Source of the DNA: Fasciola hepatica
Lineage: Eukaryota > Platyhelminthes > Trematoda > Plagiorchiida > Fasciolidae
Length of the DNA stretch: 64,000 nt
Assembly: GCA_948099385.1 (NCBI GenBank)
Contig: CANUEZ040000029.1
Coordinates: forward strand, 2,449,501 to 2,513,500
Direction: 5' to 3'
Under the pieces are notes generated by a model that worked only from the letters and a program-made list of their open reading frames with translations, had not been told where the DNA came from and searched no databases. Shown here one piece after another: positions 58,375 through 64,000 of this stretch. A program made the translations under genes and the position numbers. The stretch's first letter is position 1; each line of letters begins with the position of its first letter.

Positions 58375-60622
58375 CTATGAGCCATTGGGAGTGAATGAGA
58401 ATACAAAAATAATGACCAAAACTAGGAATAAGAATGATGATTTAGAGGTAAGTGGTAAGCGCCGGAATTGGATTAAGTGTTGGGATGTTAGGGCAAAATA
58501 AAGGAAGGGAATGAGGTCAGTTCGGACCGAGTAAAGCAAATTAATTTTGATGGAGATAGATAGGAGACGTTGGAGCGCGTGAACTGGGGAGAATCTAACA
58601 AGAGCAGTGTCAGTGATGTAAGCCATTCTAAGTGGTGTTAATATGCTGGCGATGGGGAACGCATGTGGGGTAGGTGACGTCGACGTTGCAAAGGATATTA
58701 ACCGGGTCGTGCTTTCTTTCTCTATTCGAAAATCTAGGTTACCCTCATTAGCTTGCTTTAACGTGGTGCACGTATCGGTTAATTGTAGTACTTTGGCGAC
58801 ACCTAAATATTTTGTAAGGACAATTTTGAAATAGTCTAGTGTCCGGCAGGCCCGAATGTCTTCAGGCAGCCTCTTCCAAATGCGGGAATAAACAGTGATG
58901 AAGAACCTTTCTCTTAGTTTTGTCCTGAAGTATGGGAATTTAGTAGTATGATTTCGGTTACGAAGAGGGTAGGGTGCTTCTTGAGCGAAACATAGACCAG
59001 TGATGGACGTATGCGCTCTAGAATATAGGAGGTTGAATAGAAGATAAAGGTTGAGTTTCATACGTCGTAGCCATATGGGTTCAAGCCTTAGTAGCTCAAA
59101 TCTCTCTTTGTGATTCAAGGGGGATGATGAGCCGAGTAGGTGCTTTGCAAAGGATCGCTGAACCCGTTAGGTCGCAATTCTGTCAAATTTGCGCATGTGA
59201 ATCTACACCAGAGGGCAGTACTCGAGCTGCGACCTGACGTGGGATTTAAAGATCAGAAGCTGGCTGTTGCGCATTCTAAAAGTTCTGCAGATGAGGGCTA
59301 TCGTTTTCTTAGTCTTAGACATCTGGTAGGTGGCTTGTTCTTGAAAGGCGAACGTGCAAGAATACTGTAGGCCGAGATCTCGTACTAGCGGAGTAGTAGG
59401 AATGAACGAGCCGCTCAAGGCGGGGGATTCAGAAGGAATTCGACTTTTATACGTAAGAACGGCACTCATAGCAGCGGAGAAACTCGTTTTCCAAATGTTG
59501 CACCATATGTCAAAAGCGTTCAGGTCGCCAGTTATTTCGGCGGGGGTATAGGTCGAGGTATGGGGTTCAAAGGAATATACCATCTTGGTATCATCGGTGA
59601 AAAGAAACGCGGTGCCATGGCGTATTACCTTGAATACGTCGTTAATGTAGAAAAGAAATAAAAGTGGGCATAACACACTGCCCTGTATAGCACCACTTGT
59701 GACTGGCTGGGGTGATGAGAGGTAACCCTCAATGTTTACTGCTTGCGATCTCATGCTAACATAGGATGACGACCAAGAAAAGAGTGGGCCTGCTATGCTG
59801 TTATATTTACCCTTGGTAAGCAGCTGGGCTTGAGGCACTCGATCGAATGCTTTCGTCATATCAAGGAAGATGACGATAAGTGCCATTTCAGAGTCAACTG
59901 ACTTTGTGAGTAGATTAGAGATATCAAGTTGGTGGGTCAAAAACGACCTGGACATTAGGAAGCCGCGTTGGTTTTTACTTATTAACCCACGGGTGAGGAC
60001 AAAATTGGCAATCTCATCTTTAACTACTTGTTCCATTATCCTAGATATATTGGGGCTGTAATTAGTAGGGTCATGTAAGGCACCCTTCTTATGGAGGGGA
60101 ATGACAACGGAAGTTTTCCACTTGGATGAAAAAATGCTTTGTGACATGGAGAGGTTAAGTAGGTTCAGCAAATGCATCACAACGTCCGGGCCGCCAAGAC
60201 GAAACAGAGCTGGTGGGATACCATCGGGTCCAGGGTGGGCTAGAGGCCGGGTGGTATTTAACAGTTTTCTGACTTCGTTGGCTGAGAATGCTACGGTTGA
60301 CAAGTTGTCGGCAGTCAAAGAGGTGAGATCTTGGGTTGAACTATTGTGGTCTGTTATGAGGGTAGAAGCGAGGAAATTATTGAATGCCTCAGCGATTAAC
60401 TGAGGCGAGCTAATATTAATGTTCTCTGATAGGAGCAAATATGGTATTTTGGTTGTACAGCGGGGGTTTTGAGTTTTAATAAGGCCAGAGAGGTGGGCTA
60501 TTTTATTCGCCTGGTTGAGGGCGTACAGTTTCTGCTTCTCCAGCTTGTTCCCATTTTTGCTTAGTAGCTGGCGTGAGAGGTGGCTGAGGCAGAGGAAGAT
60601 AGAAAAGTCGTTGGTCCTTTCT
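58375..60622 (-). pseudogene. CR1/Jockey-type LINE reverse transcriptase ORF with two nonsense codons (element C)
   Basis: A single minus frame of about 749 codons, stopped only at 59205-59203 (TAG, after LEYCPLV) and about 30 bases further on (TAA, after KFDRIAT). Blocks in order: LLSKNGNKLEKQKLYALNQA and IKTQNPRCTTKIPYLL (linker), PGPDGIPPALFRLGG, SSKWKTSVVIPLHKKG, ISKNQRGFLMSRSFLTHQL, FLDMTKAFDRVPQAQLL, GAIQGSVLCPLLFLFYINDV, then TAFLFTDDTKMV at the active site (FADD usual) and the C-terminal FFITVYSRIWKRLPEDIRAC. The endonuclease part is not seen upstream, so the copy is probably 5'-truncated. It is related to the fragment at 24432-25015. Confidence 0.85.
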
Positions 60623-60870
60623 TAGGCAAGCTGCAACTTCTGGAACTTTCGTTGCATTTTCTGTTGTCGATAGGTCTTTTTCACACTGAATTCGACGATC
60701 ACGGGAGATATGATGTTGAGAGAACAGAATAGGTATAAAATACGCTTGGGCGACTCACCGGTAGATGCAAATGAGTGGAAATAAACACAAGAAGTGTGAG
60801 CCGCTGACGAAGATGTCATACTAACTACCAGCAGATGGTGTAAAAGCTGATAAAGGAACTGCATGAACCC
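60623..60870 (-). other. Sequence just upstream of element C
   Basis: A minus frame (60864-60622) ends KKTYRQQKMQRKFQKLQLA, which could be the basic linker before RT in another phase. It is too weak to assign. Confidence 0.3.
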
Positions 60871-61332
60871 GTGAGTTGCGCTTATCCTTCCGGTATGATA
60901 CCCACATACATTTGTTTACAAATAAGGCACACACATACACATGTAGATGTATCGCGAAACCCCGCAGCGCAGAAATACCTCCGTGCGTTAGTCACGATTC
61001 AAGCGAACAAAAACGGATTTCATGTTAGCAACATTCTCCGCGGGCGGGGGAAGCGTATAAGGGATGCCCGATCGTTTCCGCTTCAGTTCATGCATGCTTT
61101 GCTGCCTACTAAACTGCTACATAAGCGCGAAACCATATCGCGAGAGAACATCATTATTTTGGCATGGTGGGACAGCACAGAGAACGGCCATTTGCTTTTC
61201 CATTCTATTCCGTTAGCTGTTTCAACCACTACAATTAGTGCTCTAGATGTAACAGGAATTGAGGGCAACGTTTGGAACTTGCCTCATCTGGCCCAGGAGC
61301 CACAGCTTAGAACCCGAATCGTGGATCCCTAA
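60871..61332 (+). other. Unassigned open frame, 153 codons
   Basis: The longest frame in this part that is not an obvious shadow. It contains NPAAQKYLRALVTIQANK, SFPLQFMHALLPTKLLHKRE and ENIIILAWWDSTENGHLLFH. No domain, signal peptide or splice context was recognised. The first ATG is weakly placed. It could be an exon, a transposon remnant or chance. Confidence 0.2.
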
Positions 61333-63120
61333 GTGAACTAGCGTATAAACGTACGTATATGTACACATACATTGGTGTGCAGTGATCAGTCCTAAAACGA
61401 GAACCCATGTCCCATATGCGCGTACTGGTCATCTCACATATGTAATTCTATGCGGCACATGTACCGGGAACCACGTGTTTAGTACGGATCAGATGTCAAA
61501 CCGCCAACACCTAGCGCATGGGCTGTATGAGTTCCTGAGTCGGGTATATCATTACCGTTGCACACCTCACTGCAAACGCCCAGGCACACCTAAACCGTCG
61601 GCTTGTACTTGTGTCCCAGTAAGTTCAGCAGTTAAGCATAAGCCAGCACAACTATGGCGGCACTAGGAATGAACCTGGCGATGCGGAAAGATTACCACTG
61701 GAAACGCCCCTGCTGGTATATTTCACACACAATTGTGTGCATATATATTACAATGTTTGCAGATATGTAAACGTGTATCTTTATTCCGATGTACATATCT
61801 TCGATTCCCCTCACGGCCTGTTGAGAGATGTCATCCATTAATAATTCCACGTTATACAATATACGTGCAGCCAGCACAAAAGGTGGTGAAACATGTGAGA
61901 AACATGTCTGCCACTCCAAAACAGGGCTTTAAGGTGCTCAGTGACCCCGACAGCATCGTCTAACTACCACGTTGAACTCGTTTAACGTCACGTATTCACG
62001 AACATCATGGTACATGCATATCACGGTTTACGTGAACAGTGGCCACAATACTGTTACATAAGTAATTCTTCTTATGTATATGCTTACTATAGTACGCTGT
62101 ATTCTGAGTACATGCCATTGAAACATGTTTCAGTAGCAACCACAGTGCTCACAAAGAATGTATACCATCTTTGTCCGATATTAACATCCTACAATGAAGT
62201 TGGTCGTTTTTCAGTGGACCTTGATTGCACCTACAGCAGAGAAGAAAATGCTTAGGCTTTCGATTCCACTAACAGACCATCTCAAGTCCGTTCGGTAAAA
62301 CATAGTAATGAAAACGGTCATTATACACACCAGACAACAACGCAGGGTATACAGTTTTATGCAAAAAACTACCATTAGTGGGAAACAGTTCGGGTTGAAA
62401 TTCCAACTGGAACTTTTATTTGATAAGGTAACTTTTTATTGAGCCTACTGCTAAGCGCCTCAAAGCAGTACCTCCCAAGTACGTCATACCGAGACTACAA
62501 CTTCGTGGACATAAATCTAAAACTAACTTTGATAATTGGCCGCACATTTTATGCTCACAGTTTAACTTCCCACAGGTGCAACATAAACTTTGTTGTTACA
62601 TAAAACTCAACGGAGGCATCAATTTCTTCGATACAATACTCCACTTTAATTGATGGGTTTGGAAGCGCAATGCATGATACGCCGTTCGCACGATGAAATC
62701 ACAATATAAAATTGGTAGATCAATTCATCGTTTTCGAAGACGGCTTGTCACTAGGAAGGGGGCGCAAGTTAAAAAACCCGCTTAGTGGGAACACTTCGGG
62801 ATACCCGCACAGTACCTCAAAAGCTCAACCTGCACAGCATTTACAGGGCTAGGCAAGAGACAACCCTGATGTGTGCGCTCCATCACACCTAATGCCCCAA
62901 ATCCTAGGCATGGAAGCAAGGGATTGAAAGGCTCGAGTGAATTAAAATTCTCCCGTCATTTCGGTATACCACTTCAGTGAATAACTCATCTCAAGTAACA
63001 CCCTTATGAAATGCCCCACACCTTGCAAGACAACAATTTTTTCAACTCATCTATTCCAAGTTCCGACTACTCCATTGCAGAAGAGGTCCTCTAACACATT
63101 AAGCCTAGGGCTAGGCCTCC
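61333..63120. other. Intergenic, no gene recognised
   Basis: No convincing frame. The part next to 63121 is probably the 3' untranslated region of the CR1 copy to its right. Confidence 0.4.
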
Positions 63121-64000
63121 TTAACTGCTCCTCTTTCGCCAATCAGTGTCCCGCGCAAATATATCCTCGGCATTTAATCCTAATATACCCTTCCGGATTT
63201 TCAAAGCCTCGTTATGGTCTCCTTTGAGTCTTCCTTTCCAAAATGACAGGAGCCCTATGTCCTGCGGTCCTTTGTCATACGACTTCCCCTGTTTTTCTAA
63301 AATCACCCGAATGGTCACTCAATGAACCTTTGCTAGGCAGGCTGTTTCCTTTACCAAACTGATTCCCAAGCCCTTACGAGATGTTCTAAAAGCTGCCTTT
63401 CCACTACTTCTTTTAAGTACTGATACTTCCACCTTTATGCAGCAAAATGCTGAGCGCAGCCAAGGGAGCTCACTTTTGGCCTTGTAAGCAGTCACTTTGC
63501 ACAGTCCGCCACATTTAAATTCTGCTGTCATTTTGACACCTAAGTCCTTTGTTGGCCGTGTGCCTCAACTTCCGGTGGTCCATTTTGTCCCTCAGCCGTC
63601 ACTCCCACTAGGTCTTCGGTTTGTAGACGGCTTCTGATATGAGGGTATATCCCATTTGTTAGTCCAGCTAACCATCTGCTCTATGTTTCTGGATAGGCCA
63701 TCTCGATCCACTGATCCTACATATTTTCAACCGTTTGTAAAAGTGGAACACGAAAGTGGCGGATTTTTTGCTGAGTAGTCTGTGTAGAGAAGGTATCAGG
63801 CTCAAAACCGACCCTTGATATACCTCGCTGGACAGCTCTGCTGCTCCTGGCCTGCAGGTTCCTACTCTAACCCGAAAATTCTTGTTGGTATATGTACCTG
63901 CCCTTTATCTCAAAAGCCCTCAATTTCTCCATCAGTAGGCAATGGATGACTCAGCCAGAAGCCTTGCTGAGGTGAAGTTACCGAACTTCGACCAACTTGC
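63121..64000 (-). mobile_element. CR1-like LINE (element D), RT part, runs off the window
   Basis: On the minus strand, with frame changes: MEKLRAFEIKGRYI and RAVQRGISRVGFEPDTF (the GVPQGSVL region, badly decayed, about 63800-63930), WTNKWDIPSYQKP (about 63660), RPTKDLGVKMTAEFKC (about 63540), KGRLKGDHNEALKIRKGIL (about 63220; the RR-RGDL block) and NAEDIFARDTDWRKRS. The order matches the RT and thumb of CR1 ORF2. The 5' part lies beyond 64000. Confidence 0.65.

Overview
The window is nuclear DNA from a parasitic flatworm, most likely a digenean trematode (inference; a cestode cannot be excluded). This rests on three things: the retrotransposon mix (BEL/Pao, a CsRn1-like Ty3/Gypsy with a C-H-C-C Gag motif, CR1- and RTE-type LINEs, tRNA-derived SINEs), introns as short as 36 and 51 bp, and a gene arrangement that looks like flatworm spliced-leader operons. 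There is no sign of bacterial or viral genome organisation.

Positions 1-21,400 are gene-poor. They carry tRNA-derived SINE relics, microsatellites, an RTE 3' end, a Penelope-like fragment and three isolated candidate exons that I cannot name. Positions 21,700-24,107 on the minus strand hold the only cellular gene I can identify with confidence: an ALKBH6-type Fe(II)/2-oxoglutarate dioxygenase in four coding exons (246 residues). A poly(A) signal and a splice acceptor follow its stop within 136 bp, and a second, unidentified coding unit begins there on the same strand. I read this as a possible operon. Positions 24,100-27,800 are RTE and CR1 fragments.

Positions 27,765-49,724 are one stack of nested insertions that can be read from reading-frame continuity and target-site duplications. 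A CR1-like LINE (minus strand) was split by a Gypsy element (27,852-46,710, plus strand). That Gypsy element was itself split twice by related BEL/Pao elements: BEL-1 (28,857-35,569, minus strand) in gag, and BEL-2 (37,280-43,954, plus strand) in the RNase H domain. BEL-1 has 99% identical LTRs and an uninterrupted polyprotein of about 1,730 residues. BEL-2 carries four nonsense codons and two frameshifts. Because the BELs lie in opposite orientation, they form a long imperfect inverted repeat.

Positions 49,727-64,000 are decayed CR1-like LINEs, all on the minus strand. One is interrupted by about 1.4 kb of unassigned DNA. Another, at 58,375-60,622, is open apart from two nonsense codons. The last runs off the right edge.
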